Shown: positions 17,881-28,547, counted from the stretch's first letter. The stretch is DNA of 64,000 bases from Dyella japonica A8 (GCF_000725385.1 NZ_CP008884.1:4708758-4772757), one strand, 5' to 3'. Program-made: numbers and translations. Notes: a model not told the origin generated them from the letters alone.

Positions 17881-18201
17881 TTTGTATCGAGTGATGCAGT
17901 GGCCGCTTTGGCGTGATGTGGCTCGCTTGCTTTTGCTCCTCCGACGCTTTCAGCCGTGCACGGCAAAAGAGGTGATGGGGAGCAAGGAGAGGGTTGGTGT
18001 GAGTGGAGCAGACTGGCCTCATTGCTTCGTTCTTTAGCCGTCATCCCGGCGTACCCCGAAAAGGGGGCAAGGGCCGGAAGCGCCTTTCAACAGCCGCATG
18101 GCTGGTCATCCAATTTCTGTCGTGGTCGGTCGTCGCCTCGGACGATTCCGCGACCTGGCTCGCCTGCCGCGGGCTTCCGACCTCCTGCCGGAGGCCGGGT
18201 C

Positions 18202-18229
18202 ACTTTTCTTTGCTTGCCCAAAGAAAAGT
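18202..18229. repeat. Hairpin ACTTTTCTTTG/CAAAGAAAAGT in copy A
   Basis: This is a perfect 11-bp inverted repeat around CTTGCC. T-rich on one side and A-rich on the other, it could terminate transcription in either direction. The equivalent hairpin in copy B is split by an insertion. Confidence 0.75.
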
Positions 18230-18414
18230 AACCAAAAGAAAGGCCCCCCCCGGATGACGCGCCTTCCGGGCGTTGCCCGGAAGGTTCGCGGTCGGGTTCC
18301 GGGCTTTTCGACGGGGCATCCTGCCCCGACGAAAAGTGCCAGGGATCCATCCCTGGCACCCCTGCGGGGCCTAATCTCCACCGGCCCGCCGCGTCATGCG
18401 GGGACCCGGTAGGT

Positions 18415-18480
18415 CAAAAGCCAAAAGCCAAAGGCAAAAGCCAAAGCTAAAAGCTAAAAGCTAAAAGCTAAAAGCCGAAG
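18415..18480. repeat. AAAAGCY microsatellite in copy A
   Basis: About nine consecutive 6-7 base units of the form AAAAGCC or AAAAGCT. The matching place in copy B (31578-31606) has only about four, so the tract length varies between copies. Confidence 0.85.
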
Positions 18481-18526
18481 CAAGAAGCCGAGCCGTTGGC
18501 GAAGCTTCCAAAGAGGCGAGTCCCTT

Positions 18527-18607
18527 GTGGGAGCGCACCCTGTGCGCGACAGCGGCGTCTCGTAGTCGCCGCTCCGTTAGGTTGTCGCGCACAGGGTGCG
18601 CTCCCAC
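18527..18607. repeat. 25-bp perfect inverted repeat (REP-like), copy A
   Basis: The left arm at 18527-18551 begins GTGGGAGCGCACCCTG. The right arm at 18583-18607 is its exact complement over 25 bases. The 31-base loop contains its own GGCG/CGCC pairing. The same arms occur at 31655-31735, and a single left arm starts at 63961. Confidence 0.92.
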
Positions 18608-18818
18608 AGAAAAGAGAAAAGCGGGCGATCGTACGGGTTCCATCAACGCCGAAGCGAAGCAGGGCGCCGCTTTAAGTCCTCATCGCCAAGGCGCGTTGCG
18701 AAGCGCTTGGAAGTATCCGCTGTGTAGAGGCGAAGGTCGCCAAGCAACGACCTGTCTCACGCGTTCGGGCTTATCCCATCGACATGCTGCCAGCTCTTCA
18801 GGCCATTTTCTTTGGGTT

Positions 18819-18848
18819 ACTTTTCTTTTGGGCCAGCAAAAGAAAAGT
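18819..18848. repeat. Hairpin ACTTTTCTTTTG/CAAAAGAAAAGT in copy A
   Basis: This perfect 12-bp inverted repeat around GGCCAG is the inverse-orientation relative of the hairpin at 18202-18229. The identical structure is at 31953-31982. Confidence 0.8.
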
Positions 18849-19245
18849 GACTCGGCCTTCGGCAGAAGGTCGAAACGCCCGCTGCGTAAGCGGCCAGGTC
18901 GCGGAATCACGGCAACCGGAGGCCAAGAGCAAAGTCACTGGATGACCAGCCATACGGCTGTTGAAAAGCGCCTCCAGCCCTTGCCCCCTTTTCGGGGTAC
19001 GCCGGGATGACGGCTAAAGAATGAAACGCCGAGGGGGCACTCCGGCCTTTGCTCTTTTGCTAGATGCGCCGGGACGACGGGTAGGAGGAAGGAGGCGAGA
19101 TTGGCCCCACACCTCAACTTCCCCATGCCACTCCAAGCGACGGCTATCCAGATCCGCCACCCGCACGCCCCGCGGGAAAAACGACGCCAAACGCGCAAAC
19201 CCAAAACCACTCCCACCCACACCAGCAACGCGCATCACGCACCAC

Positions 19246-20028
19246 TCAAAACCCGTAATTCAAAAACCCGCCATCCACCGCCAACACCTGCCCCGTCACA
19301 TAACTCGCCGCCGGCAGGCAGAGAAACGCAATCGCCGCCGCCACCTCCTCCGGCTCGCCAATCCGCCGCAACGGCGTGCGGTCGAGCACCTCATCCAGGT
19401 ACTCATCGTTGGCCAACGCCGGTTCCGAGCGTTGCGTGCGGATATACCAGGGCGCCACCGCATTGACGCGGATGCCATCCGCCGCCCATTCCACGGCAAG
19501 ATTGCGCGTAAGCTGATGCAAAGCGGCCTTGGTCATGCCATAGGGCGACCCCGTGCGCACATGCGTCACGCCCGATACCGAACCCACGTTCACGATGGCC
19601 GCGTTGGCGTGCTGCACGAGTTGCGGGTGCGCCAGGCGGCACATCTCGAAAGCCGAAAACAGGTTCTGCTCGAAAATCGCGCGGTATTCCTCCTCGCGAT
19701 ACGCCAGCGTCGGCGCCGGACGGTTGCCGCCAGCGTTGTTCACCAACAGCGAAAGCGGTGCACCGAGATCGGCCACCCAGTCGAACACGGCAAGGCGATC
19801 TTCCTGTTCACCCAGGTCCGCATCGAAGGCGAGCACTTCGATGCCGGGGAAGTCATCCAGCAACTCCACGCGCACCTGCTCCAGGTAATCGCCGTCGCGG
19901 GCCACCAGGAGCAGGTTGGCGCCGAGCCCGGCCAGTTCGCGGGCGGTGGCGTAGCCGATGCCCTTGCTGGCACCGGTGATCAAGGCGGTGTGTCCCTGCA
20001 ACTGCCAGGCGTCGATGCGTGCGTTCAT
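19246..20028 (-). CDS. Short-chain dehydrogenase/reductase (tropinone-reductase-like)
   Basis: The 260 residues are a classical SDR. The cofactor motif is TGASKGIG near residue 19, then LVNNAGGNRPAP. The catalytic Ser-Tyr-Lys set lies in GSVSGVTHVRTGSPYGMTKAAL, and the C-terminal end is YVTGQVLAVDGGFLNYGF. It oxidises or reduces a hydroxyl/keto group with NAD(P)H. The NNAGGN and ending motifs resemble the tropinone reductase-like branch, but the substrate cannot be told. No operon partner: it is convergent with the repeats and divergent from the small lipoprotein gene. Confidence 0.9.
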   Translation of the reverse strand: MNARIDAWQLQGHTALITGASKGIGYATARELAGLGANLLLVARDGDYLEQVRVELLDDFPGIEVLAFDADLGEQEDRLAVFDWVADLGAPLSLLVNNAGGNRPAPTLAYREEEYRAIFEQNLFSAFEMCRLAHPQLVQHANAAIVNVGSVSGVTHVRTGSPYGMTKAALHQLTRNLAVEWAADGIRVNAVAPWYIRTQRSEPALANDEYLDEVLDRTPLRRIGEPEEVAAAIAFLCLPAASYVTGQVLAVDGGFLNYGF

Positions 20029-20122
20029 GCGTTGAGCTTAGAACCTGTCCACGTTCCACGCCAAGCGCCACCGGCTACCATGCGCGAAGTAGCATGGCTT
20101 CCATCCACCGGCGAGGTCCACC

Positions 20123-20341
20123 ATGAAACGGCTTGTTCCCCTGCTTTGCCTGCTCACCCTGACGGCCTGCTCCGGCAAGCCCCCTGCCCCCGAGTCCACG
20201 CCGGCCGCTGCCAGCACCTCGCGCGTCGCCACGCCGTGGGACAGCATGGAAAAGGACAAGCAGCGCGCCGCTGATGTGCAGAAGGCAAGCGAAGAACAGG
20301 CCAAGAAGCAGCAACAGCAGCTCGAGGCGACGCAGCAGTAA
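20123..20341 (+). CDS. Small lipoprotein of unknown function
   Basis: The 72 residues start MKRLVPLLCLLTLTACSGKPP with a clear lipobox (LTAC, Cys at about residue 16). The mature part is Ala/Pro-rich, then a charged Lys/Gln-rich helix (EEQAKKQQQQLEATQQ). It should be lipidated and membrane-anchored in the periplasm. I recognise no family. A GGCGAGGTCC stretch precedes the ATG. It lies just upstream of the ABC ATPase. Confidence 0.75.
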   Translation: MKRLVPLLCLLTLTACSGKPPAPESTPAAASTSRVATPWDSMEKDKQRAADVQKASEEQAKKQQQQLEATQQ

Positions 20342-20368
20342 ATCGCCCGGCGCCGCGGGACTTGGCAA

Positions 20369-21220
20369 ATGGACGTCCGGACGTGCATCTTGTCCGGCAT
20401 GAACGTCCATCAAGATGCACTCGCCAGCGCCCCGCTGCTGGACATCGACGATGCCAGCGTCATGCGGGGCGACCGCCTGATCCTCGATCGTTTCAGCCTG
20501 CGCATCGATGCCGGCCAGCACACCGCCATCCTCGGGGCCAATGGCGCGGGCAAATCCACGCTGGTGCGCCTGATCACGCGTGAGCATTATCCGCTCGCAC
20601 CGGGGCATGGCCGCACCGCGATGCGCGTGTTCGGGCGCGATCGCTGGCATGTCTCCGATCTGCGCGGGTTATTGGGCATCGTGTCGCCCTCGCTGCAGCA
20701 CGACTGCACCAGCGATGCGACGCTGGAGGTTGCCGAAGCTGTGTTGTCGAGTTTCTTTGCCGCGCAGCGGTTGGGTCTGGATCATCGTGTGACGCCAGCC
20801 ATGCGCGAGCGCGCGGCCGAAGCGCTCGAACAGGCCGGTGCCACGCACCTGCTCGGACGCAGCATGGCCAGCCTTTCCACCGGCGAGGCGAGGCGCGTGC
20901 TCATTGCACGCGCCCTGGTACACCGGCCGCGTGCGTTGCTGCTCGACGAGCCTTGCGCCGGGCTGGACATGGCCAGCCGTCGCCGCTTCCTGGAAAACCT
21001 GCGCGGCCTTGCGCGACACGGCACCACCTTGCTGCTGGTGACGCATCACGTGGAGGAGATTCTTCCCGAGATCCAGCAGGTTGTGCTGTTGCGTGATGGA
21101 CGCCTGCTGCGGCAAGGCGCCAAGCCCGATGTGCTGACCGGCCCCCTGCTCTCCGCGACCTTCGGCATGCCCGTGTGCGTGGAGCGCCACGGTGATTATT
21201 TCAGCGCGGCCATCGCATAG
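20369..21220 (+). CDS. ABC transporter ATP-binding protein (ModF/PhrA-like stand-alone ATPase)
   Basis: The 283 residues form one nucleotide-binding domain: Walker A GANGAGKST near residue 55, a signature loop written LSTGEARR instead of LSGGQ, Walker B ALLLDEPCAGLD, and switch VTHHVEEI. No membrane partner is adjacent, so it may not be a transporter subunit. The start is uncertain. The ATG at 20369 has GGGA at a good distance; the ATG at 20399 (273 residues) has no ribosome site and lies in the loop of a 10-bp hairpin. Similar single-domain ATPases include E. coli ModF, but the function cannot be assigned. Confidence 0.85.
   Translation: MDVRTCILSGMNVHQDALASAPLLDIDDASVMRGDRLILDRFSLRIDAGQHTAILGANGAGKSTLVRLITREHYPLAPGHGRTAMRVFGRDRWHVSDLRGLLGIVSPSLQHDCTSDATLEVAEAVLSSFFAAQRLGLDHRVTPAMRERAAEALEQAGATHLLGRSMASLSTGEARRVLIARALVHRPRALLLDEPCAGLDMASRRRFLENLRGLARHGTTLLLVTHHVEEILPEIQQVVLLRDGRLLRQGAKPDVLTGPLLSATFGMPVCVERHGDYFSAAIA
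20383..20420 (+). promoter_or_regulatory. Hairpin enclosing a candidate start codon of the ABC ATPase
   Basis: GTGCATCTTG (20383-20392) and CAAGATGCAC (20411-20420) are perfect complements with the ATG of 20399 in the loop. An alternative pairing, ATGGACGT (20369-20376) with ACGTCCAT (20403-20410), would cover the other candidate start. The two pairings cannot nest together simply. Confidence 0.45.
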
Positions 21221-21232
21221 GCCATCGTGAAA

Positions 21233-21266
21233 AACAAAGGCCCCGGCGGAAACCAGGGCCTTTGTT
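21233..21266. terminator. Bidirectional terminator between ABC ATPase and sppA
   Basis: AACAAAGGCCC (21233-21243) pairs with GGGCCTTTGTT (21256-21266). It lies between the two convergent stop codons and suits both genes. Confidence 0.85.
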
Positions 21267-21285
21267 CATCCGTTGCGCGAAGGGT

Positions 21286-23148
21286 TCAGCGCGGCGAACA
21301 GAAGCAGTACGCGTAGACGTTCGGCCGTCCGGCCTGCGCGGTGCGCAGCAGCTTCAGCTCCGGCGCCATCGTGTCGATGTGCGCGACCCACGAGGGCAAG
21401 TGCACGCCATACGACTCGGCCACTTGCACCATGGCGTTCTCGTTGAGGCTGATCAGGAACTGCTCGAATCCGCCCATCGGCTCTTCCACGTACCGCACCG
21501 GCGCGTCCTTGCCCAGCTTCGCGCGCTGGGCGGCGTCGGCCACGGCTTCACCGAGGCCACCGAGCTGGTCGACCAGACCGCGTTCATGCGCCTGCGACCC
21601 GGTCCACACACGGCCCTGCGCAATGGTGTCGATGGCGTCGTACGGCTTGCCGCGTGCCTTGGCCACCTGGCCGACGAAATCGCGATAACCCTTTTCGATG
21701 GTCGCCTGGATGACGGTGCCCACCTTGGGATCGAGCGGACGGGTGATGTCGAACGCGCCAGCCAGCGGGCTGGTGCCGACGCCGTCGCTCTTCACGCCCA
21801 GCTTGTCCAGCGTGCCCGGCACGGTCATCACCATGCCGAAGATGCCGATGGAGCCGGTGATGGTGTTGGGCTCGGCGTAGATGCGGTCGGCATTCATCGA
21901 GATCCAGTAGCCGCCGCTGGCCGCGACGTTGCCCATCGATACCACGACCGGAATGCCCGCCTCGCGCGTCAACGCCACTTCGCGACGGATCTGCTCGGCG
22001 GCATAGACTTCGCCACCCGGCGAGTTCACGCGCAGCACCAGCGCCTTGGTGCGCTTGTCTTCGCGCGCCGCACGAATCAGCGCCGCGGTGGAATCGCCGC
22101 CCACCGAACCCTGCGGCTGCTTGCCGCCGGTGATCTCGCCTTCGGCCACCACCACGGATACGCCCGGCGAGGTCGACACATCCTCGCTCAACGTACCGGC
22201 ATAGCGCTGGAGCGACACCTGGCGGAAGCCCTCGCCCTTCTTGCCGGCGGGCACGCCTTCCTTGCGCATCATGGCGTCCAGTTCGGCCGGCGTGGCGACG
22301 CCGTCCACCAGATGCTGTTCCAGCGAAAGCTGGCCGAGGTCACCCTTGGCGGTGGCGATCTTCTCCGGCAGCGTGTCGATGTCCGAACGCAGCGTGGCGG
22401 GATCGAGCTTGCGCAGCTTGGCCACTTCGTTGATGTAGCTGTCCCACAGGCCACCCATCCAGAAACTGTCGGCTTCCTTCGCCTCGGGCGAGGCGTGGTC
22501 GAGGATGTATGGCTCGGCGGCGCTCTTGAACTGCCCGACGCGGAACAGGTGGACGTCCACGCCCAGCTTGTCGAGCAGATCCTTGTAGAACAGGCGGTAG
22601 TTGGCCAGGCCGGTGATCATCACGCCGCCCTGCGGATCGACCAGCACGCGATCCGCATGCGCGGCGAGGTAGTACTGGCCCTGGTCCAGGCTTGGCGCCC
22701 ACACGACAACCGGCTTGCCGGCGGCGCGGAAACGATCGAGCGCCGCGCCCACTTCGCGCAGCGCGGCGAAGCCGCCGCCCTGCAGTTCGCCGGGTTCGAG
22801 CAGGATGCGGGTGATGCGCGCGTCCTTGGCGGCCGCGTCGATGGCGCCGACCAGGTCGCGCAGCTGGATCTGCTTGGGCGGGTTGCCCGACAGGCTGGCC
22901 AGCGCGCGCTGCATCGGATCGATGCTGTACTGCTCGACCAGGTCGCCCTTGGGCTTGATGACCAGCACGCTGTCGCTCTGGATGGCGTGGTCGGCGCGGG
23001 TGCCGGCAAAGCCGACAATCAGCACCAGCAGGAACACGAACAGGAAGGCGAAGAAGATCAGGTTGAGGATGGTCAGCCTGACGATGTTGATGCCGCGCCC
23101 GAGGACGCAGAGAAAGGCCCAAAAACCGTTGGAACGGGGCTCCGCCAT
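21286..23148 (-). CDS. sppA: Signal peptide peptidase SppA, 67-kDa type
   Basis: The 620 residues are the long two-domain SppA. An N-terminal membrane anchor (NIVRLTILNLIFFAFLFVFLLVLIVGF) precedes two crotonase-like repeats. The catalytic lysine should lie in GQFKSAAEPY in the first repeat and the nucleophilic serine in NVAASGGYWIS in the second, the Lys/Ser dyad known for E. coli SppA. It is a membrane-bound periplasmic serine protease that degrades released signal peptides. The ATG at 23148 has AGGAA upstream and puts the anchor near the N-terminus; a longer open frame to 23241 was not used. Confidence 0.95.
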   Translation of the reverse strand: MAEPRSNGFWAFLCVLGRGINIVRLTILNLIFFAFLFVFLLVLIVGFAGTRADHAIQSDSVLVIKPKGDLVEQYSIDPMQRALASLSGNPPKQIQLRDLVGAIDAAAKDARITRILLEPGELQGGGFAALREVGAALDRFRAAGKPVVVWAPSLDQGQYYLAAHADRVLVDPQGGVMITGLANYRLFYKDLLDKLGVDVHLFRVGQFKSAAEPYILDHASPEAKEADSFWMGGLWDSYINEVAKLRKLDPATLRSDIDTLPEKIATAKGDLGQLSLEQHLVDGVATPAELDAMMRKEGVPAGKKGEGFRQVSLQRYAGTLSEDVSTSPGVSVVVAEGEITGGKQPQGSVGGDSTAALIRAAREDKRTKALVLRVNSPGGEVYAAEQIRREVALTREAGIPVVVSMGNVAASGGYWISMNADRIYAEPNTITGSIGIFGMVMTVPGTLDKLGVKSDGVGTSPLAGAFDITRPLDPKVGTVIQATIEKGYRDFVGQVAKARGKPYDAIDTIAQGRVWTGSQAHERGLVDQLGGLGEAVADAAQRAKLGKDAPVRYVEEPMGGFEQFLISLNENAMVQVAESYGVHLPSWVAHIDTMAPELKLLRTAQAGRPNVYAYCFCSPR

Positions 23149-23277
23149 TGCTTGGTTCCTCAAGAGGTCGGCGACAGCGTAGCTGTTCGCGGGACGAAGG
23201 TCATGTAGGGCAAGCGGCACATGGCGCCGCCCGCCGCCCAACGCCCTGCAGGGGTCGGGCGCGGGGTACCCGGCAGC

Positions 23278-24645
23278 TCAACCGGGACGCTGCCAGCGTT
23301 CCCGGAAGGCGTTGCGACAAAAGCGCGTGAACAACAGGATGGCCGCCATGGTCAGGCCGGCGATCAGGCCGATCCACATGCCGCGCGCGCCCATGTCGTG
23401 CCGGAACGCCAGCCACCAGCCCACCGGCATGCCCACGCCCCAATAGGCGAACAGGGTGATCACCATCGGCACGCGGGTGTCCTTGAGGCCGCGCAGCGCA
23501 CCGTTGGAGGTCACCTGGATACCGTCGGAGAACTGGAACAGCCCCGCCAGCACCATCAGCTGCGCGGCCAGCGCGATCACCCCGGCATCGTGCGTGTAGG
23601 CACGCGCCAGCACATGCGGCAGGGTCAACATCACCGTCGATGAGACCGCCTGGATGCACAAGGCCAGCCCGACGCCGCACAGGCCGGCGTAACGCACGCC
23701 CCGCCCGTCGCCACGGCCGACCGCGTTGCCGACGCGCACGGTGATCGCCATCGACAGGCCCAGCGGAATCATGAAGGCGATGGTCGCCACGCTCAGCGCC
23801 ACCTGGTGGCTCGCCACCACCGTTTCGCCCAGCGTCGCGATGGCCAGCGCCACGGCCACGAACAGCCCGCCTTCGGCCAGCAACGTGATCGACATCGGGC
23901 CGCCGACCTTCAGCAGCTCGAAGATCATCCGGGGCTGGGGCCAGGCCAGCCCGCCGCGCAGGTTCGCCTCGCTGTAGGCCGGGTGTTTGATCACGAACCA
24001 CAGGAAGGCCAGCATCTCCAGCCACAGCACCGTGGCGGTGGCGATGCCACTGCCCAGCGAGCCCAGCGCCGGCAGACCGAACTTGCCGTACATCAGCACA
24101 TAGCCCAGCGGTGCCAGCACCAGCAGGCCGCCAAAACCGAAATACATCGACGGGCGCGTCAGCGACAGGCCTTCGGACAGGCCACGGATGGCGAAGTAGC
24201 TGGTCATCGCCGGCGCCGCCCAGCTGATGGCGTGCAGGAAGTGCATGACGTCGGTGCGCAAGGTCGGCACCACGCCGATCCAGTCGAGCAATGGCGTCGC
24301 GTGGCGCACCAGGAACCACAGCACGATGCCCATGCCCCAGGCCAGCCACAGTGCCTGCACGAACACCGCACCCACTTCATGGCGACGGCCAGCGCCATCG
24401 AGCTGCGCCACCGACGGCGGCACCGCCATCATCATGCCCAGGCCGCAGACCAGCGCGAGTGCCCAGATGCTCACCGCCGTGGTGACGGCGGCCTGCACGT
24501 GCGCGCTCAGATGCCCCGCAAGCACGGCATCGACGAAGTTGGGACCCACCGCGGCAAGCTGCGCGGCGATCAGGGGAAGGGCAAGGCGCACCGTGGCGCC
24601 GACCTCGTGCGCCACCCTGGCGCGATCGGGGCGGAAAGACAGCAT
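23278..24645 (-). CDS. MATE family efflux transporter (NorM-like)
   Basis: The 455 residues contain about twelve hydrophobic helices in two related halves, typical of MATE antiporters. Recognisable segments are RLALPLIAAQLAAVGPNFVDAVLAGHLS at the N-terminus and FMIPLGLSMAITVRVGNAVGRGD in the second half. It would export cationic drugs or metabolites using a Na+ or H+ gradient. The ATG at 24645 (MLSFRPDR) follows AGGAGTCCCC; the open frame continues far upstream but over non-conserved Arg/Pro/Cys-rich sequence. Confidence 0.92.
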   Translation of the reverse strand: MLSFRPDRARVAHEVGATVRLALPLIAAQLAAVGPNFVDAVLAGHLSAHVQAAVTTAVSIWALALVCGLGMMMAVPPSVAQLDGAGRRHEVGAVFVQALWLAWGMGIVLWFLVRHATPLLDWIGVVPTLRTDVMHFLHAISWAAPAMTSYFAIRGLSEGLSLTRPSMYFGFGGLLVLAPLGYVLMYGKFGLPALGSLGSGIATATVLWLEMLAFLWFVIKHPAYSEANLRGGLAWPQPRMIFELLKVGGPMSITLLAEGGLFVAVALAIATLGETVVASHQVALSVATIAFMIPLGLSMAITVRVGNAVGRGDGRGVRYAGLCGVGLALCIQAVSSTVMLTLPHVLARAYTHDAGVIALAAQLMVLAGLFQFSDGIQVTSNGALRGLKDTRVPMVITLFAYWGVGMPVGWWLAFRHDMGARGMWIGLIAGLTMAAILLFTRFCRNAFRERWQRPG

Positions 24646-24785
24646 ATGGGGACTCCTGGACGGACAGTCTAACCCACTCCTGTCGCCAGCCTTGCCTGCA
24701 CGCATGGCAGACAAAAGACCACGGCAGCTGTCAGCGAAACCCGCTTGTGCCAAGATCGTCGGCTGATTATTCCCGGGGAGGGGGC

Positions 24786-25901
24786 ATGAAGAAGGACATC
24801 GTGTCGTTCGAGGGTGTGCACTGCGCCAACTGCAGCGCGCCCATGCAGGGAGAGTTCTGCCATGAGTGCGGCCAGTCCATCCACACCGTGCTGCGTCCCA
24901 TGCACCACATGGTGGAGGACACGCTGGACATGGTGCTGCACGTGGACGGCCGCGTGATCCACACCCTGCCGCCACTGTTCCTCAAGCCCGGCTTCCTCAC
25001 CCTGGAATACTTCGCCGGCCGCCGCCAGCGTTATGTGGCGCCATTCCGCCTGATGTTCGTGCTGGCCCTGCTGGCGTTCTTCGCGTGCCATCTGGCGGTG
25101 GGCAACTACGACCCGCTGCACTTTGGCAACGAGTCCAGCGCCGGCACGGGCGCTTTCGGCCAGGACAACACGGCGGAGGCGGTGCACGCGCATTTCGAAC
25201 AAATGCGCCAGGACATCGAGAAGTCCAAGGGACAAGGCGATCAGAAGGGGAAACGCTACAACCAGCTGATCACCGCCGAGCGCGACCATGCCAACCATCG
25301 GCTGGTCGAGCTTCACGCGCCGCCCATGCCCGAAGTCCTGATGGACGACGACATGACCTCGATGACGATCAACATCCCGTGGCTGCCCGCCGCCATCAAC
25401 CAGAGCTTGGACCGCTCGAGGGCGCGATTCGTGGCCAACGTGCAGGAGATGCGCACTGGCGGTGATCGCGCCAAGGTGGCGGAAGAGCGCGTGATCGGCT
25501 CCGTGTTCCATGCGCTGCCGCAGACCCTGTTCGTGCTGATGCCGCTGTTCGCCTTGCTGTTGAAGTTCACCTACCTCTTCAAGCGCCGGCTCTATATGGA
25601 GCACCTGATCGTGGCGCTGCACAGCCACGCCTTCCTGTTCCTGTCCCTGCTGCTGGGCATGCTGCTCTATGGGTTGTACGGCTGGGCCGTACCCCACGCC
25701 GCCTGGCTTGGCCTGCCCTTGCGGCTGCTCGGCTGGGCGCTGGTGATCTGGTCCCTCGCCTACCTGTTCCTCATGCAGAAGCGTGTCTACCGGCAGGGCC
25801 GGTTCATGACCACGGTGAAATACCTGTTTATCGGCTGGTGCTACTCCATCATGGCCGCCGTCGCATTCGCTTTCGCCGCCGTGCTGGGCATGACGAACTG
25901 A
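24786..25901 (+). CDS. DUF3667 family membrane protein
   Basis: The 371 residues begin with a zinc-ribbon-like pattern (CANCSAPMQGEFCHECGQ). An LxPGFLTLEYFAGRRQRYVAPFRLMFVLALL segment, the hallmark of DUF3667, precedes the first membrane helix. A large soluble, charged insert follows (about residues 120-240), then four or more C-terminal helices. The function of the family is unknown. The ATG at 24786 follows GGGGAGGGGG. It is divergent from the MATE gene. The cysteine pairs suggest metal binding on the cytoplasmic side. Confidence 0.85.
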   Translation: MKKDIVSFEGVHCANCSAPMQGEFCHECGQSIHTVLRPMHHMVEDTLDMVLHVDGRVIHTLPPLFLKPGFLTLEYFAGRRQRYVAPFRLMFVLALLAFFACHLAVGNYDPLHFGNESSAGTGAFGQDNTAEAVHAHFEQMRQDIEKSKGQGDQKGKRYNQLITAERDHANHRLVELHAPPMPEVLMDDDMTSMTINIPWLPAAINQSLDRSRARFVANVQEMRTGGDRAKVAEERVIGSVFHALPQTLFVLMPLFALLLKFTYLFKRRLYMEHLIVALHSHAFLFLSLLLGMLLYGLYGWAVPHAAWLGLPLRLLGWALVIWSLAYLFLMQKRVYRQGRFMTTVKYLFIGWCYSIMAAVAFAFAAVLGMTN

Positions 25902-25941
25902 TCGCAGAACTTGCGATTTATCTGTGACACAAATCACACAC

Positions 25942-25963
25942 AAACCGCGCAGCCGCGCGGTTT
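25942..25963. terminator. GC-rich hairpin after the DUF3667 gene
   Basis: AAACCGCGC pairs with GCGCGGTTT around AGCC, 40 bases after the stop codon. There is no following T-run on the plus strand, so it is a weak terminator candidate. Confidence 0.45.
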
Positions 25964-26171
25964 GGCGGTACCCCAAAAGTGCTTTCGAGCGGGGTTTTGC
26001 ACAGCGTCACACGGCTGTCAAGGCAAGTCCCGTGCCTATGGCAGTTGCATGAACCACGGCCAATCGATAAATGCAAGATGCTGTATTTATTGAATTTTAT
26101 ATGCTGGCTAAAACTTGAACAGCGAGTACGGAAGGCCGTTTTCATGCGCCCTGGGGGCCTCCCTCAACGTC

Positions 26172-26206
26172 CCATCCACAGACTTATCCACAGAGGCTGT
26201 GGATAA
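26172..26206. promoter_or_regulatory. DnaA-box cluster upstream of priA
   Basis: TTATCCACA (26184-26192), the exact consensus DnaA box, faces its reverse complement TGTGGATAA (26198-26206) across GAGGC. CCATCCACA (26172-26180) is a third, weaker site in the same direction as the first. The palindrome ends 170 bases before the priA start. Confidence 0.75.
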
Positions 26207-26375
26207 CGGGAAAAGCCCCCTGCCGATAGTCACTTAGCTGCCCTTTCTAGATGACGGGGCAGCAAGCCCCCGCAAGCCGTCGCCAATCCGCCCATCGGCC
26301 GGTCGATGCGTTTCACCCGGCTGGAATTCCGCCCGGTGCAACGGCCCGGTTACACTGCATGGCCGAGAGGTATTC

Positions 26376-28547
<2,172 letters not shown>

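Larger units (their letters stand above)
18030..19021. repeat. ~1 kb composite inverted-repeat element, copy A
   Basis: The two ends (18030-18113 and 18938-19021) are inverted copies about 84 bases long with only a few mismatches, each beginning TTCTTTAGCCGTCATCCCGG at the outer edge. Inward of these the halves remain related in inverse orientation, including the AT-stem hairpins at 18202-18229 and 18819-18848. The core has a 15-bp-stem hairpin at 18304-18336, the palindrome GTGCCAGGGAT-CC-ATCCCTGGCAC at 18336-18359, an AAAAGCY microsatellite and the 25-bp REP hairpin at 18527-18607. It sits between convergent genes and encodes nothing recognisable. The order and spacing are repeated at 31.1-32.1 kb. 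Confidence 0.9.
17002..19245. other. 2.2 kb gene-free repeat region
   Basis: This interval between the convergent DUF4124 and short-chain dehydrogenase genes is filled by the 128-bp array and composite element A. The bases 17881-18029 and 19022-19245 hold nothing I can name. Several open frames cross the region on both strands, but their composition is dictated by the repeats and none has a credible start site or domain. Confidence 0.8.
25902..26375. other. Intergenic region upstream of priA, AT-rich with DnaA boxes
   Basis: This 474-base gene-free stretch contains an unusually AT-rich tract (about 26065-26115, around TGCTGTATTTATTGAATTTT) followed 70 bases later by the DnaA-box palindrome. 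I see no gene. The priA promoter must lie here. Confidence 0.75.

Noticed and set aside
16741-18044. Long repetitive minus-strand reading frames over the tandem array
   Set aside because: They arise because one stop-free 128-bp unit is repeated; they overlap the DUF4124 gene, and no start site or fold is credible. Kept only as a low-interest observation.
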